A stretch of 64,000 nt of DNA from Cellulomonas humilata (GTDB taxonomy: Bacteria > Actinomycetota > Actinomycetes > Actinomycetales > Cellulomonadaceae): contig NZ_JAUSVB010000004.1 in NCBI RefSeq assembly GCF_030814415.1, positions 248,001 through 312,000 on the forward strand. Reading direction: 5' to 3'. This document shows positions 44,707 to 52,421 of this stretch, in pieces; positions within the stretch are counted from its first letter, which is position 1; each line of letters begins with the position of its first letter. Below the pieces are notes generated by a model, which saw nothing but the letters and a program-made list of their open reading frames with translations, did no database searches and had not been told where the DNA came from. Both the position numbers and the translations under genes were made by a program.

Positions 44707-45102
44707 ATGGGCTTGACGACGACGTTCGGGAGCGGAGACATCCTGCTCTTCATGCTCGAGTTCTTCCTGTTCATCATCTGGTTCTGGCTGCTGATCGCCA
44801 TCTTCGGGGACCTCTTCCGCGACGACGAGACCGGCGGTGGCGCCAAGGCCCTGTGGGTCGTCTTCCTGATCCTGCTGCCGTTCCTCGGGATCCTGCTGTA
44901 CCTGATCGTGCGCGGGAAGGGCATGGGCACCCGCCAGGCAGCCCAGATGCAGGCCGCACAGTCCGCGTTCGACGACCGGATCAGGAGCGCGACCTCGTCG
45001 TCGGCACCCGCCGACCAGATCGCCAAGGCCAAGGCGCTGCTCGACTCCGGCGCGATCGACGAGGCCGAGTTCGCCAAGCTCAAGGCCTCGGCCCTCGCCT
45101 GA
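44707..45102 (+). CDS. PLDc_N/SHOCT-type small membrane protein
   Basis: A 131-residue protein with two hydrophobic helices (about residues 10-37 and 48-70) in the PLDc_N arrangement. A linker follows, then a C-terminal SHOCT domain (ADQIAKAKALLDSGAIDEAEFAKLKASAL). SHOCT is a short helix-hairpin oligomerisation motif. GAAGGAGA precedes the ATG. It is the first of three closely spaced genes diverging from the MalT-like regulator. Function unknown; a membrane-stress role is a guess. Confidence 0.85.
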   Translation: MGLTTTFGSGDILLFMLEFFLFIIWFWLLIAIFGDLFRDDETGGGAKALWVVFLILLPFLGILLYLIVRGKGMGTRQAAQMQAAQSAFDDRIRSATSSSAPADQIAKAKALLDSGAIDEAEFAKLKASALA

Positions 45103-45130
45103 GGCCCTGGCACGACAGAGGGATGATCCG

Positions 45131-45589
45131 ATGACAGACACACCGCTGGACCAGCTGGGACCTGTCGACTACGTGGTGGTCGAGTTCCCCGCTGGGCAGA
45201 GCAGCTTCACCGGCGAGATGATCGACGAGCTGATCTCGCTCGTCGACGCGGGAACCATCCGCGTGATCGACGTGCTGATCCTCACCAAGAACGAGGACGG
45301 GTCGGTCGACGCCCTCGAGCTGTCCGACCTCCCGCAGCTGGGTGAGCTGGAGAAGCTCGAGGCCCAGCTGGCCGAGCTCCTCGCGGCCGACGACGTCGAG
45401 CACCTCGCGGCCGCGATGGACCCCGGGAGCACGGCCGGCGTCCTCATCTGGGAGAACCTGTGGGCCGCTGGGTTCGCGTCGGCGGCGCGCCGGTCCGGCG
45501 GGCAGCTCATCGCCGACGGCCGCATCCCGATCCAGGCGATCCTCGCCTCGATCGAGGCCGACCTCGCCCTCGACGCACAGGAGGTCTGA
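45131..45589 (+). CDS. DUF6325 (DUF1269-like) protein
   Basis: A 152-residue soluble protein with the pattern LGPVDYVVVEFPAGQSSFTG, then a strand-helix unit (TIRVIDVLILTKNEDGSV), then an acidic helical middle and VLIWENLWAAGFASA. These are the features of the actinobacterial DUF6325/DUF1269-like family, predicted to form a ferredoxin-like alpha/beta fold. Such genes commonly neighbour SHOCT membrane proteins. It starts 28 bases after that gene and ends one base before the next start. Function unknown. Confidence 0.8.
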   Translation: MTDTPLDQLGPVDYVVVEFPAGQSSFTGEMIDELISLVDAGTIRVIDVLILTKNEDGSVDALELSDLPQLGELEKLEAQLAELLAADDVEHLAAAMDPGSTAGVLIWENLWAAGFASAARRSGGQLIADGRIPIQAILASIEADLALDAQEV

Positions 45590-45590
45590 C

Positions 45591-45752
45591 ATGCCGCTGA
45601 GACCAGCACGCATCGGCCGGGTCGGCGTGATCGGCCACCCCGTCGCCAAGACGGCCGTCGTCGCCAAGGCCGTCACACCGGGACCTGCCCCGGTCGCCAA
45701 GACCGCGGTGGTGGCCGCCGCGGTCACGCCCGGCCGACGGCGACGCATCTAG
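45591..45752 (+). CDS. 53-residue basic protein with internal duplication
   Basis: A very short gene with an AGGAGG ribosome site overlapping the preceding stop. The product contains PVAKTAVVAKAVTPGPA and PVAKTAVVAAAVTPGRR, an almost exact tandem duplication, and ends in RRRRI. It is probably co-translated with the DUF6325 gene. Similar short alanine/valine-rich basic tails accompany SHOCT/DUF6325 pairs in some actinobacteria as far as I recall; the function is unknown. A strong hairpin follows. Confidence 0.65.
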   Translation: MPLRPARIGRVGVIGHPVAKTAVVAKAVTPGPAPVAKTAVVAAAVTPGRRRRI

Positions 45753-45797
45753 GTCCGCCGCACCCGTCCCGCGGTGGCGGCGGCGACGGGCGCAGAA

Positions 45798-45836
45798 CCG
45801 TGGCGGCCCGGCGACCAGATCGTCGGGCCGCCACGG
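45798..45836 (+). terminator. 13-bp hairpin ending the small-protein operon
   Basis: Bases 45798-45810 pair exactly with 45824-45836 around a 13-base loop, about 45 bases after the last stop of the operon. It is stable and well placed for termination. Confidence 0.75.
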
Positions 45837-45937
45837 CACGGACCGGCCCCGCACACCCCCGATCCGACACCTGGTGGGACCGGTGTCCGCCCAGTGACCC
45901 ACCGCGGTTGCGGCCCGTCCGAGCGGGTGAAGACTGG

Positions 45938-45964
45938 GCCGTTCGGCAGGGGCAGCCGAACGGC
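45938..45964. promoter_or_regulatory. Perfect 10-bp inverted repeat upstream of the GH3 gene
   Basis: GCCGTTCGGC and its exact reverse complement are separated by seven bases, ending 42 bases before the GH3 ATG. It could be a repressor site or a hairpin in the mRNA leader. It does not match the CebR/CelR consensus (TGGGAGCGCTCCCA). The rest of the 45753-46006 gap shows only this and the preceding terminator. Confidence 0.5.
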
Positions 45965-46006
45965 AACGAGGCTCGCAGGCACCTCTGCACTGCTAGGGGG
46001 TGTTCC

Positions 46007-48730
46007 ATGCGTTCTCGTCGTCACCTTGCGATGTCCCGCTCCGCGCACACGTCTGCGTTCGTCGCGCTCTGCGCCCTTGCGCTCGCCGTCCCCGCCGGCG
46101 CCGCCTCGGCTGCCCCGGACGATCCCGACGGCGAGGCCGCCGTCACGCAACAGCTCCAGGAGGTGCAGTCGCTCCCGTCGCAGTGGTGGTGGGACGAGTC
46201 CGGTCCGGACACCCGGCGGGCGAGGGCGCTGCTGCGGCAGATGACCCTCGACGAGAAGGTGGACATGCTCCACGGGGAGCTGAACAACTTCTACGGCTTC
46301 TACAACGGCCCGATCGAGCGCCTGGGCATCCCCGCCCTCACGATGGCCGACGGCCCGGCCGGGGTGCGCATCGCGAACCCCGCCGTGAACGACCAGGAAG
46401 CCACCCAGCTGCCCTCCCCGATCGCGCTGGCGGCCACGTGGGACACCGCGCTCGCCGAGCAGTACGGGCAGGTCGCCGGCGACGAGGCCTTCCGCACGGG
46501 CCACAACGTCCTGCTCTCCCCCGCCGTCGACATTGCCCGCGTAGCGCAGGCCGGCCGCGCGTTCGAGGCTCTCGGCGAGGACCCGCTGCTGTCCGGGACG
46601 ATGGGTGCCGCCGAGATCCGGGGCATCCAGTCGCACCCCGTCGTGGCGGACATCAAGCACTACAACGTGTACACGCAGGAGACCAACCGCCTCAGCGGCG
46701 GGAACGCCGTGGTCGACGAGCGGGCGCTGCAGGAGATCTACACGCGACCGTTCGCGATCGGCGTCGAGCAGGGCCGACCGGGGTCCGCGATGTGCGCGTT
46801 CAACAAGGTCAACGGTGTGTACGCGTGCGAGAGCGACGAGCTGCTCAACCGCATCCTCAAGGCGCAGCTCGACTTCGAGGGCTGGGTGATGAGCGACTAC
46901 GGCGCCACGCACAGCACCACGCAGGCGATCCTCGGCGGCCTGGACCAGGAGATGCCGGGCAACACCACCCCGCAGACCGGTCCCGGCGCCTGCTTCTTCT
47001 GCGGACCGCTCCTCGACGCCGTCCGCGCCGGGCAGGTGCCGGTCTCCCGGATCGACGACGCGGTCCTGCGGATCCTGCGGCCCATGTTCGCGCTCGGGCT
47101 CTTCGACAACCCGCCCGTCGTGTCGGCTCTGCCCGAGGCCGAGCACGGCGCGTTCGCGCGACAGGTGGCCGAACGGTCGGCCGTGCTGCTCAAGAACGAC
47201 TCCGCGGCCCTTCCCTTGCAGGCGAACGTCGGGTCGATCGCCGTCATCGGCGCCGATGCCGACTCGGTCGTCGCCGGAGGGGGCAGCTCGCTGGTCAAGC
47301 CGACGTACACAGTGAGCCCGCTCGAAGGAATCCAGGCGCGTGCGGGTGCGGGGGTCCTCGTCCGGCACGTCGCCGGTGCCGACCCCGTGACGTCCGCGTC
47401 GCTCATCCCCGGTCCGGACCCCATCCCGTCGGACTTCCTGTCGACGGGCGCGGAGAACGGTCTGCGGGCCGAGTACTTCACCGAGCCGGACTTCACCGGG
47501 CCGATCGCCGACCGCACCGACCCCTACGCCGCCATCAACGCGGGGTTCTTCCTGTTCCAGGGGTTCAACGCGCAGTCGCCGCACTTCCCGCTGCAGACGC
47601 GGGACATGGCGGGGTCCATCCGCTGGACCGGCACGCTCACCGCTCCGGTCGACGGGACCTACGGCATCGCGGTCACCACGACGGGGAGCGCGACGGTCAC
47701 CCTGGACGGTGCCGCAGTGCTCATCGCCGAGCCGACCGGTGAGGTGTCCACGACGAGCGTCGACGTGGACCTCGTCGCCGGCGTCGAGCACGAGCTGCTG
47801 GTCGAGTACGTCAACGACGGACCCGGCGGCACCGACGCGGGAGCCGTGTTCCAGCTCGGCTGGACCACCCCCGACGGCGTCGTCGCACCGCAGGCGCTCG
47901 CGGCGGCGGACCTCGCGCGCTCGTCGCAGGCCGCCGTCGTCCTGGTCCGCGACTACTCCAGCGAGGGTGGCGACAAGCCCGACCTCGACCTGCCCAACGG
48001 TCAGGCCGAGCTCATCCGCCAGGTCGCCGCGGCCAACCCCCGCACGGTCGTCGTGCTCGTCGCCGGGGGTGCCGTACAGACCTCCGACTGGGAGTCCGGC
48101 GTCCCGGCCATCATCCACTCCTGGTTCGGCGGTCAGGAGCAGGGCAACGCGCTCGCGGGCATCCTGTTCGGCGACGTCAACCCGTCCGGCCGGCTGCCGA
48201 TCAGCCTGCCCGTCGACGAGGACAGCACCCCGGTGAGCACCCCGGAGCAGTACCCCGGCGTCGGGCTGGACCAGCTGTTCACAGAGGGCATCTACGTGGG
48301 CTACCGCGGGTACGAGGAGTTCGACATCACGCCGCAGTACTCGTTCGGGCACGGGCTCTCGTACACGACGTACGACTACCGCAACCTGCGCACCGCGCCG
48401 TCCGCGCAGGGGCTCCAGGTCAAGGTCGCCGTGCGGAACACCGGGGCGGTGACCGGCACCGAGACGGTGCAGGTGTACGTGGGCAACCTGCCGACCCGGC
48501 AGGTGCAGAGCGCCCCGAAGGTGCTGGCCGGATGGGCGACCGTGACGCTGCAGCCGGGTGAGCGACAGCAGGTCACCGTCGCGCTCAGCCCCGAGTCGGT
48601 GTCCTACTGGGACGTGGACCGTGACCGCTGGCGTACGCCGCGCGGTGACATCCCCGTGTACGTCGGGTCGTCGTCGACCGACATCCGCCTCACCGGCACG
48701 CTCCGGACCACGGGCCGCCCCGCGCGGTGA
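46007..48730 (+). CDS. Secreted GH3 beta-glucosidase with PA14 insert
   Basis: A 907-residue secreted glycosidase. The signal peptide (1 to about 36, ending AASAA) leads into a GH3 barrel with the nucleophile Asp297 in WVMSDYGATHS and the KHYNVYTQE loop. The C-terminal alpha/beta sandwich (from SAVLLKND) is interrupted by a PA14-like domain (about residues 485-630, GLRAEYFTEPDF). A fibronectin III-like domain ends the protein (VAVRNTGAVTGTETVQVYV). This is the layout of beta-glucosidases acting on oligosaccharides. Four glycosidase genes in the window share extracellular export. A perfect inverted repeat precedes the start and a hairpin follows. Confidence 0.93.
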   Translation: MRSRRHLAMSRSAHTSAFVALCALALAVPAGAASAAPDDPDGEAAVTQQLQEVQSLPSQWWWDESGPDTRRARALLRQMTLDEKVDMLHGELNNFYGFYNGPIERLGIPALTMADGPAGVRIANPAVNDQEATQLPSPIALAATWDTALAEQYGQVAGDEAFRTGHNVLLSPAVDIARVAQAGRAFEALGEDPLLSGTMGAAEIRGIQSHPVVADIKHYNVYTQETNRLSGGNAVVDERALQEIYTRPFAIGVEQGRPGSAMCAFNKVNGVYACESDELLNRILKAQLDFEGWVMSDYGATHSTTQAILGGLDQEMPGNTTPQTGPGACFFCGPLLDAVRAGQVPVSRIDDAVLRILRPMFALGLFDNPPVVSALPEAEHGAFARQVAERSAVLLKNDSAALPLQANVGSIAVIGADADSVVAGGGSSLVKPTYTVSPLEGIQARAGAGVLVRHVAGADPVTSASLIPGPDPIPSDFLSTGAENGLRAEYFTEPDFTGPIADRTDPYAAINAGFFLFQGFNAQSPHFPLQTRDMAGSIRWTGTLTAPVDGTYGIAVTTTGSATVTLDGAAVLIAEPTGEVSTTSVDVDLVAGVEHELLVEYVNDGPGGTDAGAVFQLGWTTPDGVVAPQALAAADLARSSQAAVVLVRDYSSEGGDKPDLDLPNGQAELIRQVAAANPRTVVVLVAGGAVQTSDWESGVPAIIHSWFGGQEQGNALAGILFGDVNPSGRLPISLPVDEDSTPVSTPEQYPGVGLDQLFTEGIYVGYRGYEEFDITPQYSFGHGLSYTTYDYRNLRTAPSAQGLQVKVAVRNTGAVTGTETVQVYVGNLPTRQVQSAPKVLAGWATVTLQPGERQQVTVALSPESVSYWDVDRDRWRTPRGDIPVYVGSSSTDIRLTGTLRTTGRPAR

Positions 48731-48744
48731 CCCTGGTGAGAGGG

Positions 48745-48783
48745 CCCGGTCGTCCTGCAGTGCTCAGCGCAGGAACGACCGGG
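48745..48783. terminator. Hairpin after GH3, shared with a converging small gene
   Basis: CCCGGTCGTCCTGC and GCAGGAACGACCGGG pair over 14 bases with one bulged base and an eight- to ten-base loop. It overlaps the last codons of the converging 62-residue gene. Confidence 0.65.
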
Positions 48784-48952
48784 TCCGCCTCGCGGTCGTC
48801 TCCACGGCGCGCAGGCCGCGTGAACCCAGCGTCGGGTGCTCCTGGCGGCGCTCGACCCGCTCGGCCAGCCGACGGGCGATCGACGCCACGACGGGGAGCA
48901 GCACGATCACCACGACCATCAGTCGAATGCGACGGAACAGCAGAGCCCACAT
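48764..48952 (-). CDS. Small single-helix membrane protein
   Basis: A 62-residue protein starting MWALLFRRIRLMVVVIVLLPVV: a basic N-terminus followed by one hydrophobic helix and then a positively charged tail (RRLAERVERRQEHP, ending RTRSFLR). GGAGG lies four to five bases before the ATG. Short proteins of this shape are frequent in actinobacteria and usually unnamed. Function unknown; it probably sits in the cell membrane with the tail inside. Confidence 0.65.
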   Translation of the reverse strand: MWALLFRRIRLMVVVIVLLPVVASIARRLAERVERRQEHPTLGSRGLRAVETTARRTRSFLR

Positions 48953-49041
48953 CGTTCCTCCGGTGATCCGGTGGGTCACCGACGCACGCTGCCCGACGCC
49001 GGGCTCCATGGTCCGCCCGGACGCACCCCGTCGCATCTCGG

Positions 49042-49479
49042 TCAGGAGCGCCGTCCCTCGGCGAGGAACGCCAGCCGGCGCAGCGCCTCGGTGTTGCGCG
49101 GGACCAGCGCGGCCGTGCGCAGGGGTCGCGGAACGAGGGTCCCAGGTCCGCGCACGGCGTCCTCGGCCATCTCCACGGTGCAGCCCCCGAGGCGTGGCCG
49201 GACCTGGATCCTGACGCGAGCCTCCCCGGCCGGCCACCCGCGTGCCTGCAGGTCGATGCCTCGCTCCGGGTCCCACCCGCGCGCCACCGTGACGTCGTCG
49301 AGCAGCGCCGGCCAGATGCCGACCGAGTGCGCGATCCGCGTCCCGGCGGCGGGCCACGCCGGGTCGACAGCCCGGATGCGCGACGTGCCGACGACCCACG
49401 TGGCGTAGCTCCAGCCGTCGGCCAGCACGTCCAGGACTGCCGACGGCGGACAGCTGAGGTCGCGGGTGACGGTGGCCAT
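49042..49479 (-). CDS. SRPBCC (polyketide-cyclase-like) family protein
   Basis: A 145-residue protein with the START/Bet v 1-like pattern: VTRDLSCPPSAVLDVLADGWSYATWVVGT at the front (the first and longest piece is the opening strand and helix), a central DDVTVARGWDPERGIDLQAR, and a long C-terminal helix (RNTEALRRLAFLAE). Members bind hydrophobic ligands; a dehydrase/cyclase or stress role cannot be specified. It diverges from the LigD-like gene. No operon partners. Confidence 0.8.
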   Translation of the reverse strand: MATVTRDLSCPPSAVLDVLADGWSYATWVVGTSRIRAVDPAWPAAGTRIAHSVGIWPALLDDVTVARGWDPERGIDLQARGWPAGEARVRIQVRPRLGGCTVEMAEDAVRGPGTLVPRPLRTAALVPRNTEALRRLAFLAEGRRS

Positions 49480-49564
49480 GGCTCGACGGTAGCCACGGTG
49501 CCCGCATCGGCAACCCGGCCGCGTCCGACGCGCGCGGGCACGGGGACAGCGGGACACTCGGCAC

Positions 49565-50662
49565 GTGCCCGACTCCGAGCGCCTCGCCGCGTACCGGGCG
49601 AAGCGCGACCCCGCGCGGACGCCGGAACCGGTGCCCGACACGGACCCCGACCCATCGACGGCCGAGGGCCGGACGTTCGTCATCCAGGAGCACCACGCCC
49701 GCGCCCTGCACTGGGACTTCCGGCTCGAGCGCGACGGCGTCCTGGTGTCCTGGGCGGTGCCCAAGGGGCTCCCGCCGGACCCGAAGGCGAACCACCTGGC
49801 GGTCCACACTGAGGATCACCCCCTCGAGTACGCCACGTTCGAGGGCACGATCGGCGAGGGCGAGTACGGCGGTGGCCAGGTCACCGTCTGGGACCACGGC
49901 ACCTACGAGGAGCTGAAGTGGACGGACCGGGAGGTCCAGGTCGTGCTCCACGGCGAACGGGTCCAGGGCAGGTACGTGCTGTTCGCGACGCGCTCGAAGG
50001 GCGCTCCCGACGACGGCCGGAGCTGGATGGTCCACCGGATGGACCCGCCGACGGACCCGGACTGGACGCCGCTGCCGACGCATGTCCTCCCGATGCTCGC
50101 GCGGCCGGGTGACCTGCCGCCGGACGACGGGACATGGGCGTACGAGATGGCCTGGGATGGGGTGCGCGTGCTCGCGCTCGTCGACGGTGGCCGCGTCCGG
50201 CTGCGCTCCGGCGACGACGATCTCACCGGCGCGTACCCCGAACTGGCCGGGCTGGGCGAGCAGCTCGGCTCCACGGTCGTGGCGCTCGATGGCGAGCTCG
50301 TCGCGCTCGACGCCTCCGGCGCACCCGATCACGGTCGGCTGCGCGAGCGGGAGGGCCTCACGGGAAGCGCCGCGCGGCACCTCGCCCGGACGCAGCCGGT
50401 GACCTACCTCGTCTACGACGTGCTGCACCTGGATGGGCATCCGACCGTGGAGCGGCCCTACGACGACCGGCGAGCCCTGCTGGACGGGCTCGGGATCGAG
50501 GGCCGGTCGTGGCGGGTGCCCCCGACGTTCGACGGGCCGGGTGCGGCGGTGCTGGCCGCCGCTGCGGCGAACGGGTTCGACGGGATCGTGGCGAAGCGGC
50601 GCTCGTCGACGTACCGGCCCGGTGTCAGCTCCTCGGACTGGTGCCGCGTGTCCTCGACCTGA
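49565..50662 (+). CDS. LigD-like 3'-phosphoesterase plus truncated ATP-dependent ligase domain lacking the catalytic lysine
   Basis: A 365-residue protein. Residues 30-165 are a LigD-type 3'-phosphoesterase (FVIQEHHARALHWDFRLE, then HTEDHPLEYATFEG and GEYGGGQVTVWDHG), which trims 3' ends during end joining. The rest resembles the nucleotidyltransferase domain of ATP-dependent ligases. Where KxDGxR motif I should be, the sequence reads YEMAWDGVR: Ala196 replaces the adenylated lysine. Motif III (VYDVLHLDG) and motif IV (FDGIVAKRR) remain, but the chain stops at DWCRVSST, with motif V incomplete and no OB-fold. Ligation is therefore unlikely; a DNA-binding or phosphoesterase-only role is inferred. 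No Ku gene is in the window. GTG start. Confidence 0.88.
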   Translation: MPDSERLAAYRAKRDPARTPEPVPDTDPDPSTAEGRTFVIQEHHARALHWDFRLERDGVLVSWAVPKGLPPDPKANHLAVHTEDHPLEYATFEGTIGEGEYGGGQVTVWDHGTYEELKWTDREVQVVLHGERVQGRYVLFATRSKGAPDDGRSWMVHRMDPPTDPDWTPLPTHVLPMLARPGDLPPDDGTWAYEMAWDGVRVLALVDGGRVRLRSGDDDLTGAYPELAGLGEQLGSTVVALDGELVALDASGAPDHGRLREREGLTGSAARHLARTQPVTYLVYDVLHLDGHPTVERPYDDRRALLDGLGIEGRSWRVPPTFDGPGAAVLAAAAANGFDGIVAKRRSSTYRPGVSSSDWCRVSST

Positions 50663-50765
50663 CGACCCGGACGGGCGGCAGGGGCGCGGGGTCGGCTCGC
50701 CCGCACAGGGCGTCCCGAGCGTCCCGAGCGTGCTCTCGCACCGCGCGCGCCCCCGCCGTCCTTCG

Positions 50766-51206
50766 TCAGGAGCCGGTGCCTGCCTCGGACGTGATCTGGG
50801 CGGTGTCGCCCGCGTGCTGGACCTCGATGCGCCGCGGCTTGGCCTCCTCGGCGACGGGGATGCTGAGCGTGAGCACGCCGTCCGCGTAGGTGGCCGAGAT
50901 CGCGTCGAGGGCGAGGCCGCGGCTCACCGCGAGCTGTCGCGCGTACGTGCCGACGGGCCGTTCCTTCGCCAGCCACTGCACGTCCTGCTCCGTGTGCGGC
51001 GTGCGCTGCGCGCGGATGGTGAGCGTGCGGTCCTCGACGTTCACGTCGATGGTGCCCGGGTCGGCGCCCGGCAGGTCCACGTGCAGCACGTAGTGGTCCC
51101 CGGAGCGGTACAGGTCCATCGGCATGGTCGTGGACGCGCGCTCGGCGGACACGACCTGGGCGAACAGGCGGTCGAACTCCTGGAACGGGTCGAATCGCGT
51201 AGCCAT
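50766..51206 (-). CDS. Small heat-shock protein (Hsp20)
   Basis: A 146-residue alpha-crystallin-type chaperone that holds unfolded proteins. The alpha-crystallin domain spans about residues 38-130 (DHYVLHVDLPGADPGTIDVNVED, abbreviated; then ATYADGVLTLSIPVAEEAKPRRI). An IxV-like tail (RIEV) follows. The N-terminus FDPFQEFDRLF is usual for actinobacterial Hsp18. AAGGAGG precedes the ATG. A CIRCE element lies about 90 bases upstream, indicating HrcA repression. Confidence 0.95.
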   Translation of the reverse strand: MATRFDPFQEFDRLFAQVVSAERASTTMPMDLYRSGDHYVLHVDLPGADPGTIDVNVEDRTLTIRAQRTPHTEQDVQWLAKERPVGTYARQLAVSRGLALDAISATYADGVLTLSIPVAEEAKPRRIEVQHAGDTAQITSEAGTGS

Positions 51207-51297
51207 GACCGTCACCTCCTTCACGGCGAGGCGCCGGACCGTCCGGGCCTCGGGTGCTGTCCGACCCCCGTGGCCGGACTGGCTACAACACAAAGAA

Positions 51298-51324
51298 TTA
51301 GCACTCTCGAAGTGAGAGTGCCAG
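51298..51324 (-). promoter_or_regulatory. CIRCE element (HrcA operator) upstream of hsp20
   Basis: TTAGCACTC-N9-GAGTGCCAG matches the consensus TTAGCACTC-N9-GAGTGCTAA in 16 of 18 arm positions, with the correct nine-base spacer. It lies 92 bases before the hsp20 start in the 327-base gap (51207-51533), which holds no gene. CIRCE is usually found at groESL/groEL, so its use at a lone hsp20 is of note. The region is also locally AT-richer, consistent with a promoter. Confidence 0.88.
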
Positions 51325-51533
51325 CCGTGCTCGGGCGGCGTTCGCGTGCGGCGAACGAGTCGTCCCGGCCGTGGCACGGCGCGCGTGCGGATCGGCGGCG
51401 GCGTAGCGTCGGGACGTCATGCGTGAGGCAGCCGCGCTGATCGACGAGCCGTCCACGATCCACACGCCGCGCCGGCGGAGTCCTCCGACGCGCGTGGTCG
51501 GACCGTCCGCGGTGGCCCCGGAAGGACACCCCC

Positions 51534-52103
51534 ATGAGCGAGACAACCCTGAGCGGCTACCGAGTCCTGGCGATCGTCACCAACTACGGCGTCGAGCAGG
51601 ACGAGCTCGTCGTGCCGGTCGAGCACCTGCGTGGGCGCGGCGCCACGGTTGTGGTCGCGGCCGCGTCGAGGGACGCGGTCCAGACCCTCGTCGGCGACAA
51701 GGACCCCGGCCGGACCGTGCAGCCGGACGCGACGTACGGCGACGCGGGGTCGGACTTCGACCTGCTCCTCATCCCTGGCGGCACACTGAACGCCGACGCC
51801 CTGCGGCTGGAGAGCGGCGCGCTCGACACGGTCCGCGCCTTCGCGTCGTCCGGCCGCCCGATCGCGGCGATCTGCCACGGCCCGTGGGCGCTGGCCGAGG
51901 CGGGCGTGGTCGAGGGACGGACGGTGACGTCGTACGCGTCGCTGCGTACCGACCTGCGCAACGCCGGGGCGACGTGGGTGGACCAGCCGGTCTCGATCGA
52001 CGACGGCGGCCCGTTCACCCTGGTCACCTCGCGCACACCGGACGACCTGGACGACTTCCTGCCCGCCGTCGAGAAGGCGCTCGCCAGCAGCCACGAGGGG
52101 TGA
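51534..52103 (+). CDS. DJ-1/PfpI family protein
   Basis: A 189-residue member of the class I glutamine-amidotransferase-like DJ-1/PfpI superfamily. The nucleophile elbow is AAICHGPW with Cys114; the preceding LLLIPGGTLN supplies the conserved glycines, and the early GVEQDELVVPVEHL the partner glutamate. VEGRTVTSYASLRTDLRNAG is typical of the YhbO/PfpI branch, implicated in glycation and stress protection. GGAAGGA precedes the ATG. The gene diverges from hsp20, which fits a shared stress setting. Confidence 0.9.
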   Translation: MSETTLSGYRVLAIVTNYGVEQDELVVPVEHLRGRGATVVVAAASRDAVQTLVGDKDPGRTVQPDATYGDAGSDFDLLLIPGGTLNADALRLESGALDTVRAFASSGRPIAAICHGPWALAEAGVVEGRTVTSYASLRTDLRNAGATWVDQPVSIDDGGPFTLVTSRTPDDLDDFLPAVEKALASSHEG

Positions 52104-52421
52104 GCCCGCCCGCTCCTGTCGCACGGTGGAGGATACGGACGACGAGCTGACCCGACGAACCGCAGAGGGCCGACCGATGCCGAGCCCCGTGCACGCGCTG
52201 CACGCGCGGGTCGAGCTGCGGATCCCCGACGCCGGACGTCGGCGGGAGGCACTGGACGTCCTGCACGATCACGAGGACCTCTTCCGTGCACCGGCCCGGC
52301 CGACACTCACGCTCGACGACCTCCACCACGCCAACCTCCTGCTCCGGCGGGGCACCAGCGGCTGGACCCTGGCCGGGCACGCCGCACGGCTCCCGAAGGG
52401 CGGGTCGGGCAGACTCGGTCC
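52104..52421. other. Gap of 318 bases without a convincing gene
   Basis: One plus-strand frame is open through this gap (from about 52126) and continues for 270 bases into dinB in a different frame. Its opening part (PSPVHALHARVELRIPDAGR type) reads plausibly as protein, but after 52422 it is clearly the out-of-frame shadow of dinB. I see no terminator or operator here. It may hold a short unrecognised gene or the dinB promoter. Confidence 0.4.
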
